Shown here: piece by piece, positions 46,003-55,856 of the stretch
Layout of the letters: every line of letters starts with the position of its first letter
How positions within the stretch are numbered: the first letter of the stretch is position 1
Assembly (NCBI RefSeq): GCF_026013605.1
Contig: NZ_JAPDPJ010000017.1
Coordinates: 1 to 64,000, forward strand
Direction: 5' to 3'
DNA: 64,000 nt
Origin: Plebeiibacterium sediminum
GTDB taxonomy: Bacteria > Bacteroidota > Bacteroidia > Bacteroidales > Marinilabiliaceae
Notes under the pieces: model-generated
Database searches by the model: none
What the model saw: only the letters and a program-made list of their open reading frames with translations
What the model was told of the DNA's origin: nothing
Translations under genes and position numbers: made by a program

Positions 46003-46036
46003 AAGGGATAACTGTTAAGGTTATCCCTTTTTTTGT
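46003..46036 (+). terminator. Terminator of glutamine synthetase
   Basis: AAGGGATAAC (46003-46012) and GTTATCCCTT (46020-46029) form a perfect 10-base stem with a 7-base loop, followed by a run of T. Confidence 0.85.
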
Positions 46037-46101
46037 TTTTAATGAATTCATTACTCTTAAATGTTATGTTGGTTTTATATATTTGACAAAAATCTACATA
46101 T

Positions 46102-47754
46102 ATGATACGTTTTCTCTATACAAGTATATTTTTATTGTGTATATCTTCCGGTTTAATGGCTAATAGTGAAATTGATACACTTCTTGTTAAGCTGGAACAG
46201 GTAATGAGCAAACGTGATAGTTTTGATATTATCAGACAAAACAGATTATTAAATCTAAAGGAACTGCTAACGAAGAATGATATTGGTGACGATCAAAAGT
46301 TTTATCTTCAAAATCAGCTGATAGAAGAGTATCGTACCTATAATTTTGACTCTACATTAAATTATATAAACAAGAATCTATCTCTTGCTAAAAAGATCAA
46401 CAAACCAACATTAATTAATGAATCTAATCTTGAGATGGCGCGATTACTAGCCTCATCAGGCAGATATCTTGAAGCATTGGATGTACTCAAATTGATTGAT
46501 AAAAGTTTATTGGATAAAAATCTTTTAATAGATTATTATAATGATTTACTTAAATTATATTCTGATCTAAGTATTTATTCCCCGTCTACTGATAATGCAA
46601 ATTCTTACTCATTAAAGTCGGCAGCTTATACAGATTCATTGCTACGTATATTAGATGAAAAATCAGAGCCTTATTTGAGTCTTATGGAGAAGCGGTATAG
46701 AGATAGCAGAGATTTGGATAAATGTGAACAAATAAATTCACAAAGACTTTCAGGCGCTAAAATAGGAACACCTTTATACTCAATGATTACTTTTGAAAGA
46801 TCTCTTTTATTCGGTCTGAAAAAGGAACCTGAAAAAGAAAAGAAATATTTGATTCTTTCTGCAATTTCAGATATTATGGCTTCGGTAAAGGATAATGCTT
46901 CTCTGACTATCTTAGCTCTTATTTTACACGGAGAAAAAGATATTGACAGAGCCCATAAGTATATTAAATTCTCTTTTGAAGATGCTTCGTTTTATAATTC
47001 AAAGCTTCGTTTTATTGAGTTGTCTAATATAATGCCTTTAATTACTGAAGCATATCAATTAAAGAGCGAACAGCAAAGCATGAAATTAAAAAGGTACTTA
47101 ATCATTATAAGTCTGTTAAGTTTGGTGTTGACTTTGGCATTTTTATACATTGTTAACCAGATGAAAAAATTAGCTAAAACAAGGAATGACTTGCAAACGG
47201 TTAATTCAAGATTAAACCAGTTAAATACTAATTTATCAGAAGCAAATACAAACCTTCATAACTTAAATGTTGAGTTATCGGAAACCAATCATGTGAAGGA
47301 GCATTATATTGGAAATTTTTTAACCATATGCTCTGATTATATTGATAAGATAGATGATATTCGACGAAATGTTAATAAGCAAATTTTGGCAGGAAAAGTA
47401 GAAGAGCTTTTAAAAACTACTAAATCGAGAAAATTAATTGATGACGAAGTGAAGGCTTTCTATGAGAATTTTGATTCTGTCTTTCTGCATATCTATCCTA
47501 ATTTTGTTGAAAAACTAAACTCATTACTAGAAGAAGGTGAACAGATTGAATTGAAGAAGGATGAAATGCTAAACACTGAATTAAGAATATTTGCATTAAT
47601 ACGTTTAGGTATTTCTGATAGTTCAAGAATTGCAAAATTATTGAGGTACTCTGTAAATACAATTTACAACTACAGAGTAAAGGTAAAAAATAAGGCACTT
47701 TCTCGCGATGATTTTGAAGATCAGGTGATGAAAATAGGGGCCATTCTTCGCTAA
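46102..47754 (+). CDS. Membrane-anchored DUF6377-like transcription regulator
   Basis: 550 residues. A signal peptide ([17 protein letters not shown]) precedes a periplasmic region of TPR-like helical repeats to about residue 325. One membrane helix follows ([20 protein letters not shown]), then a coiled coil of about 40 residues with N-L/N-T-N repeats. A cytoplasmic C-terminal domain ends in a LuxR-like helix-turn-helix ([20 protein letters not shown] then [19 protein letters not shown]). This layout is that of Bacteroidota DUF6377 proteins, which sit beside susCD loci. It would sense a glycan in the periplasm and control the genes downstream. A TATATTTG element at 46078-46085 lies just ahead of it. 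Confidence 0.8.
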   Translation: MIRFLYTSIFLLCISSGLMANSEIDTLLVKLEQVMSKRDSFDIIRQNRLLNLKELLTKNDIGDDQKFYLQNQLIEEYRTYNFDSTLNYINKNLSLAKKINKPTLINESNLEMARLLASSGRYLEALDVLKLIDKSLLDKNLLIDYYNDLLKLYSDLSIYSPSTDNANSYSLKSAAYTDSLLRILDEKSEPYLSLMEKRYRDSRDLDKCEQINSQRLSGAKIGTPLYSMITFERSLLFGLKKEPEKEKKYLILSAISDIMASVKDNASLTILALILHGEKDIDRAHKYIKFSFEDASFYNSKLRFIELSNIMPLITEAYQLKSEQQSMKLKRYLIIISLLSLVLTLAFLYIVNQMKKLAKTRNDLQTVNSRLNQLNTNLSEANTNLHNLNVELSETNHVKEHYIGNFLTICSDYIDKIDDIRRNVNKQILAGKVEELLKTTKSRKLIDDEVKAFYENFDSVFLHIYPNFVEKLNSLLEEGEQIELKKDEMLNTELRIFALIRLGISDSSRIAKLLRYSVNTIYNYRVKVKNKALSRDDFEDQVMKIGAILR

Positions 47755-48170
47755 ATTACCCTCAATTTCTCTTTAGATTCTTAAATATACATTAAAAAGC
47801 TTCCACTTTTTTAAGATTTGTTAACAAATTAAACTGCTTGTAAATGAGGTAGTAATGGATTTGTTGTATCTGTATTTATCCACTTTTTCACTATGTAAGT
47901 TAGTAAATCCCTACTTATTCAATTCTCTTTGTAAAGCGCAAAAAAATCAATTGATAAAATGCATAATGAGATTTACCTGCAGTAAAAATCTCAAGAATGT
48001 TTTGTTGTTAATTAATCTATGAAAAAGAGAGATGAAAGGATTTTTAAAAAAGGAAGAAAGGGAGTTTAGGTGAATATAATAAGTGTAAAATGCCAATACT
48101 AAAAAGTGAAAATCATTTCACCAAAAATGTTTTATCTGCATTACAAATAATAGTTTAAAAAAATCTTCAA
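47755..48170. other. Control region ahead of susC
   Basis: About 415 bases between the DUF6377-like regulator and susC, without a gene. It contains a perfect 14-base palindrome, ATTTGTTAACAAAT, at 47816-47829. No full TTTG/TAnnTTTG promoter was found, as would be expected where transcription needs an activator. Confidence 0.5.
47816..47829. promoter_or_regulatory. Perfect palindrome, possible operator
   Basis: ATTTGTTAACAAAT reads the same on both strands and lies about 60 bases after the regulator gene and about 340 before susC. It could be the binding site for the regulator's helix-turn-helix domain, or chance in AT-rich DNA. Confidence 0.35.
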
Positions 48171-51131
48171 ATGCAAATTAGTAAGTCAATACATAAAGTA
48201 AACTTAAGATGGTCCTTAATACTGGCGTTCTTATGTTTTACAGTAATAACTTTTGCTCAACAGAAAACTGTTGAGGGAAATGTTGTTGATACAAACGGGG
48301 AAGGGATTCCTGGTGTTTCTGTCGTGCTAAAAGGTACTTCACAAGGTACAATAACTGATATAATGGGGCATTATTCTGTTTCAGGAGAAATAGGAGATGG
48401 TGCTATTTTGGTATTCAGTTTTATAGGGATGCAAACGCAGGAAGTTATTGTGAAAGGTGAGCAAACCCAATTAAATATTACCTTAATTGAGGAAGTTTTA
48501 GGATTAGGTGAAGTAGTTGTTGTGGGTTATGGAACTCAGGAAAAGAAGGATATTACAGGTTCTGTAGCTTTAGTTCAGGCTGATGAATTAGAATCACGAC
48601 CAAATACACAGTTGGGATCATTAATTCAGGGTAGGGCAGCCGGTGTTCGTGTAGCATCAAGCTCAGGTAAACCATCTCAAGGATTAAGTATAAGGATCAG
48701 AGGTACAAACTCTATTACTGCGGATAGTGAACCTTTATATGTAATTGATGGTATTCCAACTACTGATACACGCTCAATTAACCCAGCAGATGTTGAAACA
48801 ATGACGGTTTTAAAAGATGCTTCTTCAGCTGCAATTTATGGCGCCAAAGGAGCAAATGGTGTTGTTTTAATTACTACAAAAAAAGGTACTTCGGAAAAAC
48901 CTACTTTAACCTTAGATGCTTATTGGGGATTCTCTGAAGTTTGGAAGACTTTGGATGTTCTTAATGGAGAGCAATATCGTGATTTAATGACTGAGTTAGG
49001 TCAGTCTACAGATTGGAATAAGTATAATGCTAATACCGATTGGCAAAATAAAGTATTCCAAAGAGGTATGTCTCAAAACTATCAGTTATCCATGTCAGGA
49101 AGAAAGGATAAAACCTCTTATTATGTTTCAGGAGGATGGGTACAACAAATTGGGGCTGTTCGAAGTTCTGAAATGGACCGAGCCAACTTTAAAGTTAATC
49201 TCGATCAGGAGATTAATGATTGGTTGAGTGTGGGTACCAGAATTTCATATACAAAATATAAGGATGTTGATGTAAATGATAATAATGCGGTTAACAAAGG
49301 TGGCGTTATTAACGGTGTTTTAAATACGCCTTCAGTTATAAATGTATTTAATGAAGATGGCACATTTACAAGTAATCCATTTCAAAACTGGGAGAATCCT
49401 TTAGCAAGTACAGATGGTTCTGACAGGGAATACAATAGTGAGCGATTCTTGGGGAATATGTATTTAAATATTAAGTTCTTAAAGGATTTTAATTTTAAGT
49501 CGAATTTCGGAATTGATCAAAGTAACGGAATGTATGATTACTTTTTAGATCCATACAGAACTAGTTATGGTATTGCAAAACAAGGTATTGCTACCAATAA
49601 TACAGATAAATCAAGCTTCTGGATTGCAGAGAATACATTATCATTTAAGAAAAAAATCAGTAAACATGCTGTGGAGGTATTAGTTGGTTCTGTTATTCAA
49701 AAATATAAGTGGGAAAACAGTTATATCACTACTGAAAACTTCGCCAGTGATGGTATTACAACAACCAACGCAGGATCTGTTATAGCTTCAGCAGGTAATA
49801 ATAAGTCAGAAAAATCAAATGAATCTTATTTAAGTAGATTAAACTATGCTTTTGCTGACAAATATTTAGTCACAGCAAACTTCAGAGCTGATGCTTCAAG
49901 TGCTTTTGGTCCGGATAACAGATGGGGATATTTTCCTTCGTTTTCATTAGGATGGCGTATGTCTCAGGAGTCATTTTTAAACAGTATCGATTTCTTAAAT
50001 GATTTAAAAATTCGTGCAGGATGGGGACTTGTAGGTAATGATCAAATCAGTAATTATGCTTATTTCGGATTGGTTGGATCAAATGATTATCCAATTGGAG
50101 GTGTTTTATTGCCGGGAACTTACCCTTCATCAATGGATAATAATACTTTAAAGTGGGAAGAGTCTGAACAAACAAATATTGGTTTGGATGTTAGCATTTT
50201 TAATGGAAGATTAACGCTTACTGCAGATGCATATTTACGTAAAACACGCGATTTATTATTAGATGCTCCACTACCAACAAGTACCGGTTTTAGTTCAGCG
50301 TTACAAAATATTGGAAACCTGGAAAATAAAGGTTTAGAGTTAAGTTTAAACACTGTAAATGTTGATAAAGCAATCAATTGGAGTTCAACTTTTAATATTT
50401 CATTTAACAGAAATAAAGTTACCAATCTTGTTGTGGAAAGCCTTGCAATGGGTGATGTTGCCGGCAGAGGTGAAGCTGTTCTTTTGGAAGAAGGAAGATC
50501 ATTGGGTACACTTTACGGATATGTTTGGGGAGGTGTTGATCCTGCAACAGGTAATGGATACTATGTAACAAAGGATGGTGAATCAACTTTTGATCCTGAA
50601 CCGGAAGACAGGACGGTAATTGGTAATGCAAATCCGGACTTCTTTTATGGAGTTAACAATACGGTCACTTATAAAGGCCTTGGTTTAACTGTATTTTTAG
50701 AAGGAACTTATGGAAACGACATGTTAAATGCAACCCGTATTGAATCGGAAGGTATGACAGATCCAAAGAATCAATTATTAGCTGTTACCAAAAGATGGCG
50801 TACAGCAGGCGATGTTACCGATATACCAAAAGCAAGTTGGGCAGATACAGATAATTCAAGAATATCTTCTCGTTTTATTGAAGATGCATCATACCTACGT
50901 GTTAAAACAATTAGTTTAAGTTACCAATTTCCTAAAGCATGGATTCAAAAAGCAGGAATTGCTTCATTGAAAGTATATGCAACTGGTGAGAACTTATTTA
51001 CACTGACTGACTATTCCGGATTTGATCCTGAAGTTAATGCCTATGGAGCTTCAAATACGATGCAAGGGATTGATTATGGAACTTATCCTCAAACCCGAAA
51101 TATCATCTTTGGTTTAAATGTGGTTTTCTAA
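48171..51131 (+). CDS. susC: SusC/RagA-type TonB-dependent outer-membrane transporter
   Basis: 986 residues. After a signal peptide comes a carboxypeptidase-regulatory-like domain (VEGNVVDTNGEGIPGVSVVL). A TonB-box-like segment and plug domain follow (GEVVVVGYGTQEKKDITGSV; GVRVASSSGKPSQGLSIRIR; EPLYVIDGIP; DASSAAIYGAKGANGVVLIT). The rest is a 22-strand barrel ending in RNIIFGLNVVF with a terminal aromatic. It imports oligosaccharides bound by the SusD lid, using TonB energy. The susD gene starts 18 bases downstream. The plug lacks the N-terminal STN domain that signals to anti-sigma factors, fitting control by the DUF6377-like regulator instead. Confidence 0.96.
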   Translation: MQISKSIHKVNLRWSLILAFLCFTVITFAQQKTVEGNVVDTNGEGIPGVSVVLKGTSQGTITDIMGHYSVSGEIGDGAILVFSFIGMQTQEVIVKGEQTQLNITLIEEVLGLGEVVVVGYGTQEKKDITGSVALVQADELESRPNTQLGSLIQGRAAGVRVASSSGKPSQGLSIRIRGTNSITADSEPLYVIDGIPTTDTRSINPADVETMTVLKDASSAAIYGAKGANGVVLITTKKGTSEKPTLTLDAYWGFSEVWKTLDVLNGEQYRDLMTELGQSTDWNKYNANTDWQNKVFQRGMSQNYQLSMSGRKDKTSYYVSGGWVQQIGAVRSSEMDRANFKVNLDQEINDWLSVGTRISYTKYKDVDVNDNNAVNKGGVINGVLNTPSVINVFNEDGTFTSNPFQNWENPLASTDGSDREYNSERFLGNMYLNIKFLKDFNFKSNFGIDQSNGMYDYFLDPYRTSYGIAKQGIATNNTDKSSFWIAENTLSFKKKISKHAVEVLVGSVIQKYKWENSYITTENFASDGITTTNAGSVIASAGNNKSEKSNESYLSRLNYAFADKYLVTANFRADASSAFGPDNRWGYFPSFSLGWRMSQESFLNSIDFLNDLKIRAGWGLVGNDQISNYAYFGLVGSNDYPIGGVLLPGTYPSSMDNNTLKWEESEQTNIGLDVSIFNGRLTLTADAYLRKTRDLLLDAPLPTSTGFSSALQNIGNLENKGLELSLNTVNVDKAINWSSTFNISFNRNKVTNLVVESLAMGDVAGRGEAVLLEEGRSLGTLYGYVWGGVDPATGNGYYVTKDGESTFDPEPEDRTVIGNANPDFFYGVNNTVTYKGLGLTVFLEGTYGNDMLNATRIESEGMTDPKNQLLAVTKRWRTAGDVTDIPKASWADTDNSRISSRFIEDASYLRVKTISLSYQFPKAWIQKAGIASLKVYATGENLFTLTDYSGFDPEVNAYGASNTMQGIDYGTYPQTRNIIFGLNVVF

Positions 51132-51149
51132 AATTAAAATTTGATAGCA

Positions 51150-52622
51150 ATGAGATTTAAAATATTTCTAGTAGGTTTTGCAATGACTTTGGCAATGAGT
51201 TCATGTAATGATATTCTTGATCTTGAGCCAATTTCAGATGAAACTTCAGCAAGTGCTTATGATAAGTTAAGCCAGATAGAAGCTGCTTTAACAGGAGCTT
51301 ACGCAACATTTCAATCCGATCATTATATCTGGAATAATGTAATTTTTCAGGATGTTAGAGCTGATAATCATTACGCTGGAGGTGATAATACAAGTATCTA
51401 TGAGGTTGATTATTTAACTGTTTCTCCTACCAATTCAAAAATAAACCAAAGTTGGGGTAATCTTTACAATGGTATTTTAAAAGCCAATTTGGTTATGGAA
51501 AAAGTGGTTGAAGTATCAGATCCTCAATTAAGTGATGAAAGAAGAAATCAAATTATTGGAGAAGCTTTATTTCTAAGAGCTTATCATTACTATAATCTGG
51601 TAACACTATTTGGGGGCGTTCCTTTAATTCTGGAAGCCACAAATTCAACAGAATCATCAGCGGTTAATGTACCAAGATCAACAGCAGCAGAGGTTTTTGC
51701 TCAAATTATTACCGATTGTGATGCAGCAGCAGATCTATTACCTGATGTTTATGGAGCAGATGCAAGCATAAATAAGGCCAGAGCAACAGCAGGTGCAGCA
51801 TATGCTTTAGCTGCAAAAGCTTGTGCTCAAAAGCCAAGTCCCGATTATGCACAGGTGTTAAACTTTATCACCAAGGTTGAGGCCAGTAAAGCAAATTATA
51901 AATTGATAGATTATACTGAATTATTTGATGGTGCACATTATAATAATGCAGAGTCAATTATGGAAGTTCAGTATTTATCAGGTAGTGATGGTAATTGGGG
52001 ACCTCAATGTTTATTGCCTCCTTCAATAAGTGGTGATACATGGCGTAAATTTATAACTCCTTCTCACAATTTAATTGAAGCCTTTGATGCAGAAGGTGAT
52101 GAAATAAGAAAAAATGCGTCCGTATTGTTCGAGTCAGTAAGTTGGGTTGATGAATATTGGGGAAATGCTATAGGTAGCAGTATTCCGTTTGCTTACAAGT
52201 GGAAAAATGCCAGTGGATGGTCAAGCTCCGACAGACCTTACCTTTTAAGATATGGAGACATGGTTTTACTAAAAGCCGAAGCTTTAAATGAAACTGGTTC
52301 TCTTGATTTGGCTGTTGTTGAAGTGAATAGAATTCGTAACAGGGTTGATTTACCTGGTTTAACTGCTGATCAAAAAAGCTCAAAAGAAGTATTGCGTAAT
52401 GTCATTTTAAAAGAAAGAAGATTGGAGTTGGCTCAGGAATCGCAGCGTTGGGATGATTTGGTTCGTTATGGTGTAGCTGTTGAAACAATGAATAATCTTC
52501 AGGAGATTGATTTAAGAACAGGTTCTGCTACAAACTATCAAATGACTGAGGCTAAAATTCTATTACCTATTCCACAACAAGAAATGGATAGAAATCCGAA
52601 TCTGGAACAAAACCCTTTATAA
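51150..52622 (+). CDS. susD: SusD/RagB-type surface glycan-binding lipoprotein
   Basis: About 490 residues from the ATG at 51150; the TTG three codons earlier is not needed. A lipoprotein signal (FLVGFAMTLAMSSCND) has its Cys near residue 19. SusD landmarks follow: LNDI-like start, GEALFLRAYHYYNLVTLFGG near residue 150, a TPR-containing body (RATAGAAYALAAKACAQKP), SDRPYLLRYGDMVLLKAEAL and the C-terminal ILKERRLELAQESQRWDDLV with LLPIPQQEMDRNPNLEQNP. The protein forms the lid of the SusC transporter on the cell surface and binds the oligosaccharide. Confidence 0.96.
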   Translation: MRFKIFLVGFAMTLAMSSCNDILDLEPISDETSASAYDKLSQIEAALTGAYATFQSDHYIWNNVIFQDVRADNHYAGGDNTSIYEVDYLTVSPTNSKINQSWGNLYNGILKANLVMEKVVEVSDPQLSDERRNQIIGEALFLRAYHYYNLVTLFGGVPLILEATNSTESSAVNVPRSTAAEVFAQIITDCDAAADLLPDVYGADASINKARATAGAAYALAAKACAQKPSPDYAQVLNFITKVEASKANYKLIDYTELFDGAHYNNAESIMEVQYLSGSDGNWGPQCLLPPSISGDTWRKFITPSHNLIEAFDAEGDEIRKNASVLFESVSWVDEYWGNAIGSSIPFAYKWKNASGWSSSDRPYLLRYGDMVLLKAEALNETGSLDLAVVEVNRIRNRVDLPGLTADQKSSKEVLRNVILKERRLELAQESQRWDDLVRYGVAVETMNNLQEIDLRTGSATNYQMTEAKILLPIPQQEMDRNPNLEQNPL

Positions 52623-52630
52623 CGTAACGA

Positions 52631-54334
52631 ATGAAGAAGATAAATATTAATTGGATATTGGCTGTTTTTGTTCTGTTTACAGCCTGGAGTTGCTCAGAAG
52701 AAAGCAACTTGCAACCGGAAGGACAATGGGATTTAAGTGTTCCTTCTGTCGCTCAAATCAATGGAGTTACTCTTGACGAGGCAAATCCTAATGAAAAAAT
52801 TTCCTTTCAATGGGATGCTGCAGTTTCATCAGCACGCTATGGTGTTTACTATACTTTAGTTATTGATTCTGTGGATGCTCAGGATTTATCAAACCCAATT
52901 CTTACGGTTAAAGCCGATAATAGTGGTAAATCAACGACTGCTTCTGTAACATATTCAGATTTGAATGATGCATTGTATATGGCAGGTTATAAACCAGGTG
53001 TTGATATTTCTTTGAAATATTCAGTGGTTGCAGATTGTTTATCAAAGTCTACGACTGATGAAAAACAGTTTACTGTTGTTAGATACGACGATGATCAATT
53101 GTTTTTAGCCGGATCAGCAACTGAGGTAGGAGATAATGTAACTAATGCCATTAAGTTTAAAAGACTTAAAGATGCAGCAGCTGAAAAGTTGAATGTCTAT
53201 GAAATACATACATCATTAAAAGCCAATAAATCATTTATGGTTTATAATGGAAAAAGTGCTAAAGCAATTTCATATGGTATAAACGAAGATGGTTTATTGG
53301 AAAGAGGAGCTAATCCTTTGAGTGTTGAAGAAGAAGGTGTGTATAAAATTATTATCGACTTTGATGCCATGTCGGTAACGTATTTTAAAATTGAATCACT
53401 TGGGATAATTGGTTCTTCATTAACAAATGGATGGAATTCTGATGAAGATTTGGAATACCATGGTGATGGTGTTTGGCAGTCAGATATCAGTTTTGTGAGT
53501 TCCGGAGATTATATTATCAGAGCGAACAATAGCTGGGATGGAATTATAAAAAAAGTATCAGGGACTTCAAATACTGTAGCATATGAAAGCTTTGCTAATG
53601 ATAAAGGTATTGGCATTGAAAATATTCCTCAGTCTGAAGTAGGCTATTATACTGTTACTCTAACACTAAATGCAGATGAGTATAGTATTGACCTGGAAAA
53701 AGCACCTGACGAGAGAATGTATGTGATCGTAAATGGAACTGATACTTATGAATTAAGTATGGTTGGAGAAGGAACTTTTGCAACAACTTCATACATCGCA
53801 TTACAGTCATCTGATCAGGTAATTATTAATACAGAATCTGATGGAAGCGGCATAAGTTATTCTACAACTGATGCTATTGAAGCAGGAAGTGGAGACAAGG
53901 TAAGTGGTTCTGGTGTAGCGCAAGAATCTACAAATCCTTTCTCAGTTTCACTAGACCAGGCCTTTGGTTTTGTTATTAATGTGAACGAAGGTACATTGGA
54001 TTGGCACTATTATAATCTGAAGTTATTCCACTGGGATGATGATGCAGATGGGGGATGGGATGCTAAACTTGAAGCAGAAATGACTTATGCACATCCATTT
54101 ACTTATACAGTAACAGCAGACCTATCTGCAGATTTTGAAAGTAAGTTTTTCTCGCCATGGGATATTCAGTTTGGAGCAGGAGCTACTGATGATATGAACG
54201 CTTTAGTAGGTACCATGACTAATGATAGTGGAGCTTCTAACTTTAAGAATATTTCTGAAACAGGCACTTATAACGTAACCGTAGTTGTAGCAGATGATTT
54301 TTCTACAGCCACGTATGAGTTTGTTAAACAATAA
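52631..54334 (+). CDS. SusE/SusF-like surface glycan-binding lipoprotein
   Basis: 567 residues. The lipoprotein signal ends in FTAWSCSEESNLQPEG, with acidic residues after Cys as in surface-exported lipoproteins of Bacteroidota. An Ig-like SusE N-terminal domain spans about residues 25-150 (SFQWDAAVSSARYGVYYTLV). Two or three starch-binding-like beta domains of the SusF type follow (LFLAGSATEVGDN; IIGSSLTNGWNSDEDLEYHG; VIVNGTDTYELSMVGEGTF). Such proteins hold the polysaccharide on the cell surface. It starts 8 bases after susD and is part of the same operon. Ligand inferred to match the GH30 enzymes that follow. Confidence 0.8.
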   Translation: MKKININWILAVFVLFTAWSCSEESNLQPEGQWDLSVPSVAQINGVTLDEANPNEKISFQWDAAVSSARYGVYYTLVIDSVDAQDLSNPILTVKADNSGKSTTASVTYSDLNDALYMAGYKPGVDISLKYSVVADCLSKSTTDEKQFTVVRYDDDQLFLAGSATEVGDNVTNAIKFKRLKDAAAEKLNVYEIHTSLKANKSFMVYNGKSAKAISYGINEDGLLERGANPLSVEEEGVYKIIIDFDAMSVTYFKIESLGIIGSSLTNGWNSDEDLEYHGDGVWQSDISFVSSGDYIIRANNSWDGIIKKVSGTSNTVAYESFANDKGIGIENIPQSEVGYYTVTLTLNADEYSIDLEKAPDERMYVIVNGTDTYELSMVGEGTFATTSYIALQSSDQVIINTESDGSGISYSTTDAIEAGSGDKVSGSGVAQESTNPFSVSLDQAFGFVINVNEGTLDWHYYNLKLFHWDDDADGGWDAKLEAEMTYAHPFTYTVTADLSADFESKFFSPWDIQFGAGATDDMNALVGTMTNDSGASNFKNISETGTYNVTVVVADDFSTATYEFVKQ

Positions 54335-54342
54335 AAATTAAA

Positions 54343-54362
54343 TGGGCAGCAAAAGCTGCCCA
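54343..54362 (+). repeat. Stem-loop between the SusE-like gene and the first GH30 gene
   Basis: TGGGCAGC (54343-54350) and GCTGCCCA (54355-54362) form a perfect 8-base stem with an AAAA loop. There is no T run after it, so it may be a processing or stability hairpin, or a weak attenuator, rather than a full terminator. Confidence 0.65.
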
Positions 54363-54377
54363 TAATTAAGAAAAACT

Positions 54378-55829
54378 ATGCTGATAAAAAGTAAAAAAAT
54401 AATAGTTCCTTTTGTAATTACCTTGATTTTTGGAATAACAGGGGCTCAATGTAAAAAGGATAGTGATACGCCACCACCTCCTCCAACACCACAGGAGGAT
54501 GCCTTAAGTGTTACAAAATATTTATCAACCTCAGATGGAAATGCCAAATTTAATAAGCAGGACGATAGTTTTTATAATGCAGAAACAAATAGTTTCGCTT
54601 CCATAAATGTTGATGTTTCCACTGAGTATCAGGAGATGGATGGATTTGGATTTTCGTTGACAGGAGGTAGTGCCCTTCATTTGTTCAATATGTCATCATC
54701 AAAAAGAAAAGCGTTATTAAATGAGCTTTTTGCTTATGATGAAGAAAATATAGGAATTAGTTATTTGCGAATAAGTATAGGTGCTTCTGATTTAGATGCA
54801 GCGCCTTTTTCTTACAATGATTTATTGGCGGGACAAACAGATGTTAATCTTGATCAGTTTTCAATTGAACCGGATAGAGATCATTTGATTCCTGTATTGA
54901 AAGAAATTTTGGCGATTAATCCTAATATTAAAATACTAGGCTCACCATGGTCTGCACCAACGTGGATGAAAACCAATGGAGCAACAAAAGGAGGTGAATT
55001 AAAGGAAGAGTATTACGAAGCTTATGCAAATTATTTTGTGAAATATATTCAGGCAATGGCCAATGAAGGAATTACCATTGATGCCATAACCATACAAAAT
55101 GAGCCATTGCATCCGGGTAATAACCCAAGTATGTACATGGAACCGCAAGCACAGGCAAACTTTGTAAAAAATGCCTTGGGACCAGCATTTGAAGCAGCTG
55201 GTGTCTCAACCAAGATTATTGTTTATGATCATAATGCTGACCGAACAGATTATCCGATTACTATTTTTAATGATGCTGAAGCCAATAAATATGTTGATGG
55301 TTCTGCGTTTCATTTATATGGAGGTTCAATTGATGATTTGAGCAAAGTTCACAATGCTCATCCCGATAAAAATCTATATTTCACTGAGCAATGGATTGGA
55401 GCCCCTGGGAATTTTGGTAATGATATTGTTTGGCATACTGAGAACTTAATTATTGGAGCTTCTCGTAATTGGTGTAAAACTGTATTAGAATGGAATTTAG
55501 CCAGTAATTCAAAATTAGAGCCTCATACAGATGGTGGATGTACACAATGTTTAGGTGCGTTGACTATCGATGGTGATGATGTAACACGAAATCCGGCTTA
55601 TTACATTATAGCGCATGCATCTAAATTTGCTCGCCCTGGCTCTGTTCGAATTGCAACCAATATTCCTTCCGGATTACCTAATGTGGCATTTTATACACCT
55701 GACGGAGAAATTGTGTTGGTAGTAGTAAATACATCAGGTTCTGAAATACGTTTTAATATTGATAAGGGGTCGGAAATGTTTGTTGATAAATTAGCTGCTA
55801 ATTCTGTAACTACATATGTTTGGAAATAA
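54378..55829 (+). CDS. GH30 family glycoside hydrolase, surface lipoprotein
   Basis: 483 residues. The lipoprotein signal ends in FGITGAQCKKDSDTPPPPPT: Cys is followed by K-K-D-S-D, resembling the surface-export signal of Bacteroidota. The GH30 (alpha/beta)8 barrel follows, with the general acid/base Glu in ITIQNEPLHPGNNP near residue 240 and the nucleophile Glu in NLYFTEQWIGAPGNFG near residue 335. A beta-sandwich side domain closes the protein. GH30_3-type members are endo-beta-1,6-glucanases; other subfamilies act on glucosylceramide, xylan or fucosides. The subfamily cannot be assigned from sequence alone. It belongs to the susCD operon. Confidence 0.9.
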   Translation: MLIKSKKIIVPFVITLIFGITGAQCKKDSDTPPPPPTPQEDALSVTKYLSTSDGNAKFNKQDDSFYNAETNSFASINVDVSTEYQEMDGFGFSLTGGSALHLFNMSSSKRKALLNELFAYDEENIGISYLRISIGASDLDAAPFSYNDLLAGQTDVNLDQFSIEPDRDHLIPVLKEILAINPNIKILGSPWSAPTWMKTNGATKGGELKEEYYEAYANYFVKYIQAMANEGITIDAITIQNEPLHPGNNPSMYMEPQAQANFVKNALGPAFEAAGVSTKIIVYDHNADRTDYPITIFNDAEANKYVDGSAFHLYGGSIDDLSKVHNAHPDKNLYFTEQWIGAPGNFGNDIVWHTENLIIGASRNWCKTVLEWNLASNSKLEPHTDGGCTQCLGALTIDGDDVTRNPAYYIIAHASKFARPGSVRIATNIPSGLPNVAFYTPDGEIVLVVVNTSGSEIRFNIDKGSEMFVDKLAANSVTTYVWK

Positions 55830-55856
55830 AAGCTTTGTAAAATTAGAGGTAAAGTA

